This document shows, piece by piece, positions 26,565-33,982 of a stretch of DNA of 64,000 bases. Below the pieces are notes generated by a model. It made no database searches and had not been told where the DNA came from. It saw only the letters and a program-made list of their open reading frames with translations. Position 1 is the stretch's first letter, and each line of letters opens with the position of its first letter. The translations under genes and the position numbers were made by a program. Source of the stretch: Akkermansia muciniphila (GTDB taxonomy: Bacteria > Verrucomicrobiota > Kiritimatiellia > RFP12 > JAAYNR01); assembly GCA_945870025.1 (NCBI GenBank), contig CAMBQN010000014.1, positions 1-64,000 on the forward strand. Direction: 5' to 3'.

Positions 26565-28460
26565 TTACGGCGTCACGGATGGGAAGAGATTACGGTCCGT
26601 GTGCGGCAGGAAGAGGGCGGCGGTGTATTGGTCCATGTAGGTCGGGTCGGAGCTGAGATCGATGTAGGTCATGCGGCGGGCCAGTACAAGCTGGCGGCGG
26701 TGGTATTCCTGCGAGACCAGTACGATGTAGGAACCCATCAGCGACGAGTTGCCGACGTAGTGGAACTTCTCGCGTGGAAGGTCCGGAACCAAGCCGATGA
26801 CAATGGCTTTCTCGATGTTCAGGAAACGGCCGAACCCACCGCCGATGTAGATGTTGGCCAGGTCGGTGAAGGCGATGCCGGCGTGCTGCAGCAGAAGTGC
26901 GCAGGCGGCGTAGATGGCGGCCTTGGCGCGGATGATATTCTCGATGTCGATCTCGCTGACCTGAATGGCGTGGTCCATGCCGCTTTCGTGCAGGGGGGCC
27001 AGCAGGTAATACGCGTGGCGTCCCTGCACGCGGATGGCGTGTGAGGGGCGCGTGCGGTCCAGCTTGCCGGATGCGTCGATCCAGCCGGTGCGGAGCAGGT
27101 CCGCCAGCAGGGCGATCATGCCAGAGCCGCAGATTCCCTTGGGCTTGCCGCCGCCGATGGTCCAGTAGTGCGGCAGACCGGTGGCGGCATCGACCTCGAC
27201 CCACTCAATGGCGCCAATGGCGGCGCGCATGCCGCATTCGATGCCGGCGCCCTCGAAGGCCGGCCCGGCCGAACAGGCGCAGGTCATCAGGAAATCCCGG
27301 TTGCCGATCACCAGTTCACCGTTGGTGCCGATGTCGATAAAAAGGTTGATCTGTTCGGTCTCCGTGGCAAGATCGGTGCAGAGCATGCCGGCGGTGATGT
27401 CGCCGCCGACATAGCTGCCCACGCAGGGGGAGAAACAGACCCACGACTCGGGGTTGATCTCCAGGCCGACCTCGACGGCGGTCAGGTAGGGTGTTTCGTG
27501 CAATGTGGGCGTATATGGATCCAGCCGGATGTACTCCGGGTTCAGGCCGAGGAGCAGGTGCAGCATGGTGGTGTTGCCGGAGATCACGGCATTGGAGATC
27601 TCGTCCGGGGCAACCGTGTGTTCTTGTGTCACCTGCCGCAGCAGGCGGTTGATCGTGTGGAGCGCACGGGTGCGGAGTTCTTCCAGCCGTTCCGGGCGGC
27701 GTGCATAGTTGATCCGGCTGATCACATCGAGGCCGCAGGCGACCTGCTCGTTGTAGTCGCTGCGCGTGCCGAGAATGGTGGCGGAGGTGAGGTCGACCAG
27801 TTGCACGGCAATGGTGGTGGTGCCCACATCCACGGCGATGCCATAATGGCGTACGGTCTGGTCGCCGGGTTCGACCCGGATCAGGTGAATTTCGTTCGAA
27901 GATCGGATCAGGGTGGTTGTGACGAGGCCCTGTTCAGCGCGCAGTGCATGGGTAAGGACGCGAAGCACGGAGAGCGGCGGCAGCACAGGTTGCGGACCCC
28001 AGTCATGCTGGATGCTGCGCGTCAGGCGGTCGAGATCCGAGAGTCCGTCGCCCAGTTGCGGGAGCGGCACCCGGACGAGCCACTTCATGGCCATGGGCTC
28101 GTACTCCCATTTGCGTGGCAGTAGTTCGCCGCGGACCAGGGCGGTCTCATCGCCGCCGGCGATGCGCATCCCCTCGCGACCGGAGGCCTCGGGGACCTCG
28201 ACAGTCAGCGGCTCGGCGCCCAAGCGCGTGCGACAGGCCAAGACATGGCCAGCCGCCACAGCATCTGCGGAGAGGACGCCCAGGCTGCTGCTGGAGTCCA
28301 CGTGGCCGTCCAGAATGCGCACGAGGCACTTGCCGCAGGTCCCCTTGCCGCCGCACGGTGCGTCAATTTCCACGCCAGCCTGGCGCGCGGCATCCAGCAG
28401 TTCCGTGTTGGACGGAACTTCAATGGATTTGCCGGAGGGACGGAAGGTGATGAGGGGCAT
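26565..28460 (-). CDS. Reductive activator of the corrinoid protein (RACo-like, DUF4445)
   Basis: A 631-residue protein with an N-terminal plant-type [2Fe-2S] ferredoxin domain (Cys at about 36, 42, 45 and 76; motif PCGGKGTCGKC), a linker, and an ASKHA-fold ATPase domain (IAVDVGTTTIAVQLVDL, ISGNTTMLHLLLG, FIDIGTNGELVIGN, GICGSGMIALLADLL, YIGGGFGRFLN). RACo uses ATP to drive electrons onto the cobalt of the corrinoid iron-sulfur protein when it becomes oxidised to Co(II). Its place directly after acsC fits. The ATG at 28460 is chosen over a TTG three codons upstream. The gene is bounded on both sides by heptamer arrays in inverted orientation. Confidence 0.9.
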   Translation of the reverse strand: MPLITFRPSGKSIEVPSNTELLDAARQAGVEIDAPCGGKGTCGKCLVRILDGHVDSSSSLGVLSADAVAAGHVLACRTRLGAEPLTVEVPEASGREGMRIAGGDETALVRGELLPRKWEYEPMAMKWLVRVPLPQLGDGLSDLDRLTRSIQHDWGPQPVLPPLSVLRVLTHALRAEQGLVTTTLIRSSNEIHLIRVEPGDQTVRHYGIAVDVGTTTIAVQLVDLTSATILGTRSDYNEQVACGLDVISRINYARRPERLEELRTRALHTINRLLRQVTQEHTVAPDEISNAVISGNTTMLHLLLGLNPEYIRLDPYTPTLHETPYLTAVEVGLEINPESWVCFSPCVGSYVGGDITAGMLCTDLATETEQINLFIDIGTNGELVIGNRDFLMTCACSAGPAFEGAGIECGMRAAIGAIEWVEVDAATGLPHYWTIGGGKPKGICGSGMIALLADLLRTGWIDASGKLDRTRPSHAIRVQGRHAYYLLAPLHESGMDHAIQVSEIDIENIIRAKAAIYAACALLLQHAGIAFTDLANIYIGGGFGRFLNIEKAIVIGLVPDLPREKFHYVGNSSLMGSYIVLVSQEYHRRQLVLARRMTYIDLSSDPTYMDQYTAALFLPHTDRNLFPSVTP

Positions 28461-28489
28461 AGGCGGCAATCATAGGGTGTTTCAAGCAA

Positions 28490-28517
28490 CCAAGAACCAA
28501 GAACCAAGAACCAAGAA
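28490..28517. repeat. Heptamer array R2 (CCAAGAA x4)
   Basis: Four perfect CCAAGAA units in the gap between the acsC stop (28529) and the RACo start (28460). A degenerate unit precedes it at 28483. Confidence 0.95.
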
Positions 28518-28528
28518 CAACTCTTTTC

Positions 28529-29872
28529 CTACCCCTTCAGCCGCGCCTTGACGAAGCTCTCGATGTCCGCGGCTTCCTGCGGCCCGACCAGGACCTTCCA
28601 GCCGGGGAGTGCCTCCTCGAGTTCGCCGCTGATCTGCGCGACGTAGCCGGGGATGACGATCTGGCGGGTGGTGACCTGCTTCTCGAGGCCGCTTTCCTTG
28701 ACGAACTTGCCGATCATGGCGCCTGAGAACTTGCCGGCTGCCCAGGAGGTGAGCACGCTCATCCCTTCGCATTCCGGCACCACCAGCCACGCGCTGATGC
28801 CGCTGTTCTCGATTTCACCGGAGACGATGAAGTAGGTCAGCGAGAAGTTGGTGGTCACGAATACCGGAGAATCCGCCTTGGGTTCGCCAATGGGGTAGAT
28901 CTTGGGCTCAACCTGGATCGGCTTCTGCGGGTCGGTGTAGACGTTCATCCGCAGGGTCATCAGCGGCGTCAACTGCGCCGGATCGAGCTGCGGCAGCACG
29001 CAGATGCCGCCGTACTTGCAGAAATGTACCGAGGCCTCGGTGGTGCCCGACAGCAGGTCCGTGGTCTCTACGAAGTGCAGGCTCGGGTACCCGAGCGGCT
29101 TGTAGTTGTCCTTGAGTGCCGCGCGCCGCGCGATGGAGTTGGTCTGGAACGCTTCGGCCAGCGAATGAGTTTGGAAGCGGAGAATCAGGTCATTAAAACC
29201 GCCCAGCTTGATCTTCGCGGACAACAACACCAGCTCGTTCAGATCGGGAGCGGTGATGGCCAGCGCGTGGCCGTTCTCTTTGGCCACAGTCACCAGCGTC
29301 TCAGAGGCCTCGGCGCTGGGCGCCACGAGCACACTACCGGAGCCCTTGACTGCGACGGCTGCCGCCGTGATTGCGGCGACGTCGGCGCCGCGCAGAACCA
29401 GAGGGCGCTTGACCGTCTCCCAGGCCTGTTTGCAGGCTGCGGCAAAGGTTGCGGCATCCTGGCTCATCTGCGTCACGGACACCAGGTCAACGATCAGCGT
29501 CTCGCCGACGCGCACGAGCGTGAAGTCGCGAATGGCCTGCAGCGCGGCGGCACGCGCGTCCGGTGCGTCCGTGTCGTTCACGTTGATCGCCAGCGCGGTC
29601 TGGTGGGCAAAGGTCTTCTCGTGGCGGTAGAGGACCGTCTCCGCACCGAGCTTAAGCGTCTTGTCCGCTCCGAGCGCGATCTCCTTCACGGGCGGCTCGC
29701 TGGCGGCACCCAGCACCTGCTTGGCCTCGTCGGAGGCGTACGGGCACTCCGAGAGTTCCGCTTTCTTCGCCGCGAGTTTCATGGCGAACGCGAGGCAGGT
29801 GTTGGACCCGCACTCCTTGCAGTTTGTTTTCGGGAGAAGCTTTTGGATCTGGAGACCTGTCAGAGCTGCCAT
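28529..29872 (-). CDS. acsC: Corrinoid/iron-sulfur protein large subunit
   Basis: The 447-residue gamma subunit of the corrinoid iron-sulfur protein (CFeSP). The N-terminus carries the [4Fe-4S] motif KTNCKECGSNTCLAFAMK with a fourth Cys in SECPY. A TIM-barrel middle and a C-terminal B12-binding domain with SVLTSWAAGKFSGAMIG follow. CFeSP carries the methyl group on cobalt to acetyl-CoA synthase. I place the start at the ATG at 29872 (MAALTGLQIQKLLP), where family homology begins. The frame stays open upstream through the heptamer array for another 26 codons, but this would only add repeat-encoded residues. Its small-subunit partner is fused to AcsB upstream. Confidence 0.93.
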   Translation of the reverse strand: MAALTGLQIQKLLPKTNCKECGSNTCLAFAMKLAAKKAELSECPYASDEAKQVLGAASEPPVKEIALGADKTLKLGAETVLYRHEKTFAHQTALAINVNDTDAPDARAAALQAIRDFTLVRVGETLIVDLVSVTQMSQDAATFAAACKQAWETVKRPLVLRGADVAAITAAAVAVKGSGSVLVAPSAEASETLVTVAKENGHALAITAPDLNELVLLSAKIKLGGFNDLILRFQTHSLAEAFQTNSIARRAALKDNYKPLGYPSLHFVETTDLLSGTTEASVHFCKYGGICVLPQLDPAQLTPLMTLRMNVYTDPQKPIQVEPKIYPIGEPKADSPVFVTTNFSLTYFIVSGEIENSGISAWLVVPECEGMSVLTSWAAGKFSGAMIGKFVKESGLEKQVTTRQIVIPGYVAQISGELEEALPGWKVLVGPQEAADIESFVKARLKG

Positions 29873-29882
29873 AGGGACCTCG

Positions 29883-29938
29883 TTCTTTGTTCTTTGTTCG
29901 TGGTTCTTAGTTCTTAGTTCTTGGTTCGTGGTTCTTGG
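29883..29938. repeat. Heptamer array R3 (TTCTTGG family x8)
   Basis: Eight consecutive 7-base units: TTCTTTG x2, TTCGTGG, TTCTTAG x2, TTCTTGG, TTCGTGG, TTCTTGG. It overlaps the 3' end of the four-helix-bundle gene: its last codons are repeat-encoded (ending EPRTKN) and its stop TAA (29907-29909) comes from a TTCTTAG unit. Confidence 0.95.
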
Positions 29939-30338
29939 TTGCTGGCGCATCGATCGGTGGAGCTGGTTTGCGTCGGTCTTGGGTCAGCAGATACTTGATA
30001 AAGCCACCAATGATAGCGCGAGTAACCTGTGCCTGTTTGTAGATGGCCGTAAATTCATCTTCGGACACGTATTCCTGATCCAAAGCTACATAGAGCGCGC
30101 TTTGAACTTCAGTGCAAGAACGTTGCGCATATCGCAGAAACTTGACGAATTCGGTGTTGCCGCCACTGTCAAACCCCTCGGCGACATTGAGCATGATCGA
30201 GACACACGCGCGCTGCGTCTGATCCTTCAGCCCGAAGTCGTGGCTGAATGGCCCCTTCTTAGTCGCCGCATACGCCATCTTAGCCAGCGCGCGAGCCTGC
30301 TTCCAGCCATCAATATCCTCAAATCGGTTGATTCGCAC
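29907..30338 (-). CDS. Four-helix-bundle protein (S23/IVS, Avd-like family)
   Basis: A 143-residue protein of the PF05635-type four-helix-bundle family: RFEDIDGWKQARALAKMAYAA, FGLKDQTQRACVSIMLNVAEGF and EFVKFLRYAQRSCTEVQSALY are typical. Family members occur as reading frames in 23S rRNA intervening sequences, as Avd in diversity-generating retroelements, and as orphans of unknown role. The start is a GTG at 30338 with AAAGGAG upstream. The last residues (TKNHEPRTKN) are encoded by the heptamer array. It interrupts the acs operon between acsB-D and acsC and is flanked by inverted heptamer arrays, which suggests it came in as a unit. No reverse transcriptase or rRNA is nearby. Confidence 0.85.
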   Translation of the reverse strand: MRINRFEDIDGWKQARALAKMAYAATKKGPFSHDFGLKDQTQRACVSIMLNVAEGFDSGGNTEFVKFLRYAQRSCTEVQSALYVALDQEYVSEDEFTAIYKQAQVTRAIIGGFIKYLLTQDRRKPAPPIDAPATKNHEPRTKN

Positions 30339-30473
30339 GCCAACTCCTTTCGGATCATCCACACGGGTGGATGCCAAAGATTCTGCGAAGAGAAACAGAC
30401 TTCATTTGCATGAACTTCCAAAATTCCTTTTTGCGCCGTTTACCCATGATTTCGCTCATCGGCCATGCTCCAG

Positions 30474-30529
30474 CCAAGAACTAAGAACCAAGAACTAAGA
30501 ACCAAGAACTAAGAACCAAGAACTAAGAA
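30474..30529. repeat. Heptamer array R4 (CCAAGAA/CTAAGAA alternating, x8)
   Basis: Eight units in strict alternation of CCAAGAA and CTAAGAA, i.e. a 14-base higher-order repeat copied four times. It lies directly after the acsB-D stop and is the inverted partner of R3 across the four-helix-bundle gene. Confidence 0.95.
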
Positions 30530-30535
30530 CTCTCC

Positions 30536-33500
30536 CTAATCCATCATCCGATCAATCGCGTTCTTCAACTCGCGCGCGGCGTCGGGATGATACATGATGA
30601 AGAGATCGGCGCCAGCGTGGAGGAAGCCGAGCGCGGTGGTGAGTTCCCACTGCGCGGCACGCTTGCCCAGGTCGCCCCAGGACGGGAAGTCCTTCTCCGC
30701 AGCCTTGCACTCCTTGACCTTGGCGCACTCCTGGCCGGGCGAGACAATCATCGGCCCGGCGAGCATCTTGTCGCCGCCCAGGCCGGTCAGGCGGATGCGT
30801 TCCATCACGGAGTAGGTGTACTCGATGCCATACCCGAGCGCGCCGGTCAAGGGGTCCATGACAATCTGGCCGGTCTTCACGTCCATGTTCGTCATCAGGA
30901 TGTTGAGCTGCTTGGCGATGTTGACGTCAATGGGCGCCTGCGACACCAGCGCGTGGCCGTAGCCGATGGCGGCGCCGGCGATGGTGCGGTAGTTGTTCTG
31001 CTCCACCCAGTTCAGCAGCAAGTTCTCGCCGGCGCAGGCCTGAGCCACGGCTTTCATGACCTCGTTGTTGCGGTCGAAGTGGTTGTGCCCGGTGATGATC
31101 AGCGGCACGTCCACCGCCTGCAGCACGGACTTCACGACGGCCACGGCCTGTTCGGCTGAGCGGTTGCCGCGTTCCGGATGCGTGCCGTCGAGGCGCACGC
31201 TGATCAGTTCTGCGCCGTATTTTTCCACACAGAGCTTCGCCATGGCGGCCGGATTGTTCAGCACCGGGCCGTAAATCTCGCGCAGTACGGCCGGGTATTT
31301 CTCGCTGACTATATCAAACACTTCCAGGGCCACGCGCGGCCGGTTGGGCAGTGCGCCTTCCCACAGATGGAACGGCATGGCCTCTGCGCCACCGATCGTA
31401 TAGGAGCGGCCGCGGGTGCCGCCTTCCTGCTTGGTGGCGCCGAGCTTGACGGTCCACACCGGGCACTCCGGTTTCTCCTTGCGGATGTTGAAGGCCTGGA
31501 CGGCGCCGATGCGCTCGGAAGCCTTGGGTGCTTTCGTTCCTGGTTCTTCGTTCTTGGTTCTTGGTTCTTGGATGTTTGCTGCGGCCGGTGCTACACCCAG
31601 GAACTGCTGGCTGAGCGTGCCGATGATGGACTGCACGACCTCACGCATGATGGATGCGCGCATCTCGGCCAACGACTCGGCGGTCACCGCTGGCGATTCT
31701 TGGTTCTTGGTTCTTGGTTCTTCGTTCTTGGTTGGTGGTTGGCTGTTGGTTGTTACCGCCGGCTGTTCGCTGGAAGCGGGCGTCGCAGCGGCTTCGGCAT
31801 ACGAGGCCATGTCCGGCAACTGCAGCGCCGGGTGACCGTTCTTTTCCATGAAAGCCTTGATCGTGGCACCGTCCGCGCCCACGGTTTCATCGGCAATTTG
31901 GTCGAGCAAGTCTGGCGCGCCCTGCTCCGCGAAACGTTTCTTGAGGTCGTCGGCCAGGAGCGTCTTGAGTTCCTTCGGCATCCAGACCAGGCGCTTGAAG
32001 CCGCCCTCGGCAAAGAGGAACTTCTTCGAGGTCAGGAAGACCTTGCCGCACCCCATGAAGCCCGGCGTCTGCTGACCGCCGCCGACATTGCCGGCCAGTG
32101 ACGAGAAGGTCATGCCGGCCGGGGTTTCGCCCTGGAACTCGCGGTTGACCACCATGACGCCGTTGCACTCCGGCACGTAGGCCACGATCACCTCAAAGCA
32201 ACCGCAGCTCGTCATGGGGTTGTTCATGAGCGAGTAGGCGCTGAAGGAGGTGACGGCTTTGTGGCTGGTGGTGTAAACAAAGTCGTCGATGCCCTTCCAG
32301 ATTCCCTTGACCGGGTCCAGGCATTCGCCCTTCTTGATGGGCTGGTTCGGGCCGGTCTCGTCAATCTCGTAGGCCGCCTTGCCGTCCAGCCAGTTGTAGG
32401 CGCCGCAGAGGCCGAGGCGCTCGGGCGTGATCACGCAGACGTGGTTGGGCGCGAACGACTGACAGAGGAGGCAGGAGTAGAAGATATCAACCGACTCGTC
32501 GGTCATGGATTCCAGCCGGCGGTTGCGCTCGTCGTAGACCTTGCGCGCCACAGCCACGCGCTTTTCAACTTCCTTGGCATCGGTGACCATCGTCACCTTG
32601 ACCTTGTCCACGATGGCCGGGTACTCGGAGAGCAGCTTGGCGTGCAGGATGTCGCCGTAATGACGCAAGCGCAGCCCCTTGGCAAAACCGGCCTTGGAGA
32701 CGCGCGTCCAGACAATGTCGCGCTGACCCATGTGCCAGATGCCTTCGGCGCCGTTGACAAGATGGTGTATCTGGCGTTCCAGGATCGGCTCAAAGTCGGG
32801 CTGCATCTTGCGACCGGCGACCTCGACCCAGATGGCCAGCGGGAGGGCGGTGCCGGCAGGGACCTGATCGATGTCAGGGCCGATCACTTCGACGTCGCCG
32901 TCGTTGATCTGGTCTAGGGCGACCGACGTGACGAACTCGAAGGCCGTGGTGCGGTTGCCGCCGAACTCGACCTGCACGTCCGCCTTGCGGATGCGTTCGC
33001 CCTCGAAGGCGGCGCCGTAGGGGACGGGGATCGGGACCTGGGTGATCTTGACCTTGCAGCCGCGCACTTCAAGCGCGCGCTCGACCATGGTGGCGTGCGG
33101 CACGTTCGAGACCACATGCTCGTAGGTGCAGACGCCGGTGGGGAGGATCTGGGGGATGTCGGTGTCGGCGATGACCGGGAAGCCGTAGTTGATGGCGCCT
33201 GCGGCTGCGGCATACTTCTCGGGCGTGACTTCGCCCAAAGCCAGCACGAACGCAAAGACGCGGTCCTTGTTGTAGCGGAGATTCGCCTGGAAATCACCGG
33301 GCTTGACGCCGCCGAACGAGAGCGCAGCCCGGTTGGCAAATCCCAGCGCATAAATCGCGGCGGAGACGTCGCGCCCGAACGGCACGAGGCGTGTCTCCCA
33401 CCCGAGCTGCACGCCGGCCTCGGCGAGCTGCTCGGCAAACTGCACGCCGTTGGTGCAGCCGGCCATGAACACGTAGAGGTTTTTCTGCTGGAGCTCGCGG

Positions 33501-33982
33501 GCGATCTGCACGGCGATCTCCTTGGTGGGCGCGGCGCCCACAATGGCCGCAAAGCCGGGCGCTGTGCCGTCCACGAACTCGATGCCGCGCTCGCGCATGA
33601 TCACGTCGTTGGCGGCCCCGAGCCAGATGCCGTCCACGGGGTTCGGCCCGATCACGTACTTGCAGGCCTCGATGATTTCGCAGGCGAAGAGCGCGGCTAC
33701 GCCCGCGTCCAGCGTATTGCCGAGGTAGGGAAGCCAGACCTTGGCCGATGGGCGCTGCGGGAGGAGCTGCTTGGCGCGGCGCAGGATATTGCGCATGTCG
33801 CCCAGGGTTGCGACCTTCTCGCCGGTGAGCGAATAGATCACGGGCAGGAAGTAGGCGGTGTTCGGGAAGGCCACCGGCGACGACTCGCCCTTGGCCTGAA
33901 TCGCCTCCGCCAGCTTGGTTTCGGCCTGGGCCACCCAGGCAATGGCTCCGTCAATGGCGCTGCTGCAGATGATCTTAGACAT
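30536..33982 (-). CDS. Acetyl-CoA synthase fused to CFeSP small subunit (AcsB-AcsD)
   Basis: A single 1148-residue frame. Residues 1 to about 725 are full-length bacterial AcsB. The A-cluster ligands are all present: Cys504, 507, 516 and 526 for the [4Fe-4S] cube and the Cys593-Gly-Cys595 motif for nickel, matching the Moorella enzyme with a constant offset of two. Residues of about 830-1148 are AcsD, the TIM-barrel small subunit of CFeSP (KLGATKQEGGTRGRSYTIGG, GNHSV-like GNRSAEQAVAVVKSVLQAV, GYGIEYTYSVMERIRL). The linker of about 105 residues contains two repeat-encoded tracts (NEEPRTKNQES and QEPRTKNEEPGTK) around a helix-like stretch. The AcsD segment should still pair with AcsC. It overlaps acsA by 8 bases. 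A sequencing artefact is unlikely because the frame is continuous and both enzymes are intact. Confidence 0.93.
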   Translation of the reverse strand: MSKIICSSAIDGAIAWVAQAETKLAEAIQAKGESSPVAFPNTAYFLPVIYSLTGEKVATLGDMRNILRRAKQLLPQRPSAKVWLPYLGNTLDAGVAALFACEIIEACKYVIGPNPVDGIWLGAANDVIMRERGIEFVDGTAPGFAAIVGAAPTKEIAVQIARELQQKNLYVFMAGCTNGVQFAEQLAEAGVQLGWETRLVPFGRDVSAAIYALGFANRAALSFGGVKPGDFQANLRYNKDRVFAFVLALGEVTPEKYAAAAGAINYGFPVIADTDIPQILPTGVCTYEHVVSNVPHATMVERALEVRGCKVKITQVPIPVPYGAAFEGERIRKADVQVEFGGNRTTAFEFVTSVALDQINDGDVEVIGPDIDQVPAGTALPLAIWVEVAGRKMQPDFEPILERQIHHLVNGAEGIWHMGQRDIVWTRVSKAGFAKGLRLRHYGDILHAKLLSEYPAIVDKVKVTMVTDAKEVEKRVAVARKVYDERNRRLESMTDESVDIFYSCLLCQSFAPNHVCVITPERLGLCGAYNWLDGKAAYEIDETGPNQPIKKGECLDPVKGIWKGIDDFVYTTSHKAVTSFSAYSLMNNPMTSCGCFEVIVAYVPECNGVMVVNREFQGETPAGMTFSSLAGNVGGGQQTPGFMGCGKVFLTSKKFLFAEGGFKRLVWMPKELKTLLADDLKKRFAEQGAPDLLDQIADETVGADGATIKAFMEKNGHPALQLPDMASYAEAAATPASSEQPAVTTNSQPPTKNEEPRTKNQESPAVTAESLAEMRASIMREVVQSIIGTLSQQFLGVAPAAANIQEPRTKNEEPGTKAPKASERIGAVQAFNIRKEKPECPVWTVKLGATKQEGGTRGRSYTIGGAEAMPFHLWEGALPNRPRVALEVFDIVSEKYPAVLREIYGPVLNNPAAMAKLCVEKYGAELISVRLDGTHPERGNRSAEQAVAVVKSVLQAVDVPLIITGHNHFDRNNEVMKAVAQACAGENLLLNWVEQNNYRTIAGAAIGYGHALVSQAPIDVNIAKQLNILMTNMDVKTGQIVMDPLTGALGYGIEYTYSVMERIRLTGLGGDKMLAGPMIVSPGQECAKVKECKAAEKDFPSWGDLGKRAAQWELTTALGFLHAGADLFIMYHPDAARELKNAIDRMMD
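31537..31571. repeat. Heptamer array R5, in frame inside acsB-D
   Basis: Five units (TTCCTGG, TTCTTCG, then TTCTTGG x3), exactly 35 bases. On the coding strand it reads QEPRTKNEEPGTK and lies between the helical AcsD N-terminal segment and the AcsD core. No stop-forming TTCTTAG unit is present. Confidence 0.93.
31697..31752. repeat. Heptamer array R6, in frame inside acsB-D
   Basis: Five clean units (TTCTTGG x3, TTCTTCG, TTCTTGG; 31697-31731) followed by three decayed ones (TTGGTGG, TTGGCTG, TTGGTTG). It encodes most of the linker between the AcsB C-terminus and AcsD, including NEEPRTKNQES. It has no stop-forming unit. Confidence 0.92.

Noticed and set aside
29873-29950. Extended N-terminus for AcsC (26 more residues)
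   Set aside because: The added residues are repeat-encoded; family homology begins at MAALTGLQ.
29907-30338. Diversity-generating retroelement (the four-helix-bundle protein as Avd)
   Set aside because: No reverse transcriptase and no template/variable repeat pair are visible within the window.
29907-30338. 23S rRNA intervening-sequence gene
   Set aside because: The gene lies within an acs operon and no rRNA sequence is nearby.
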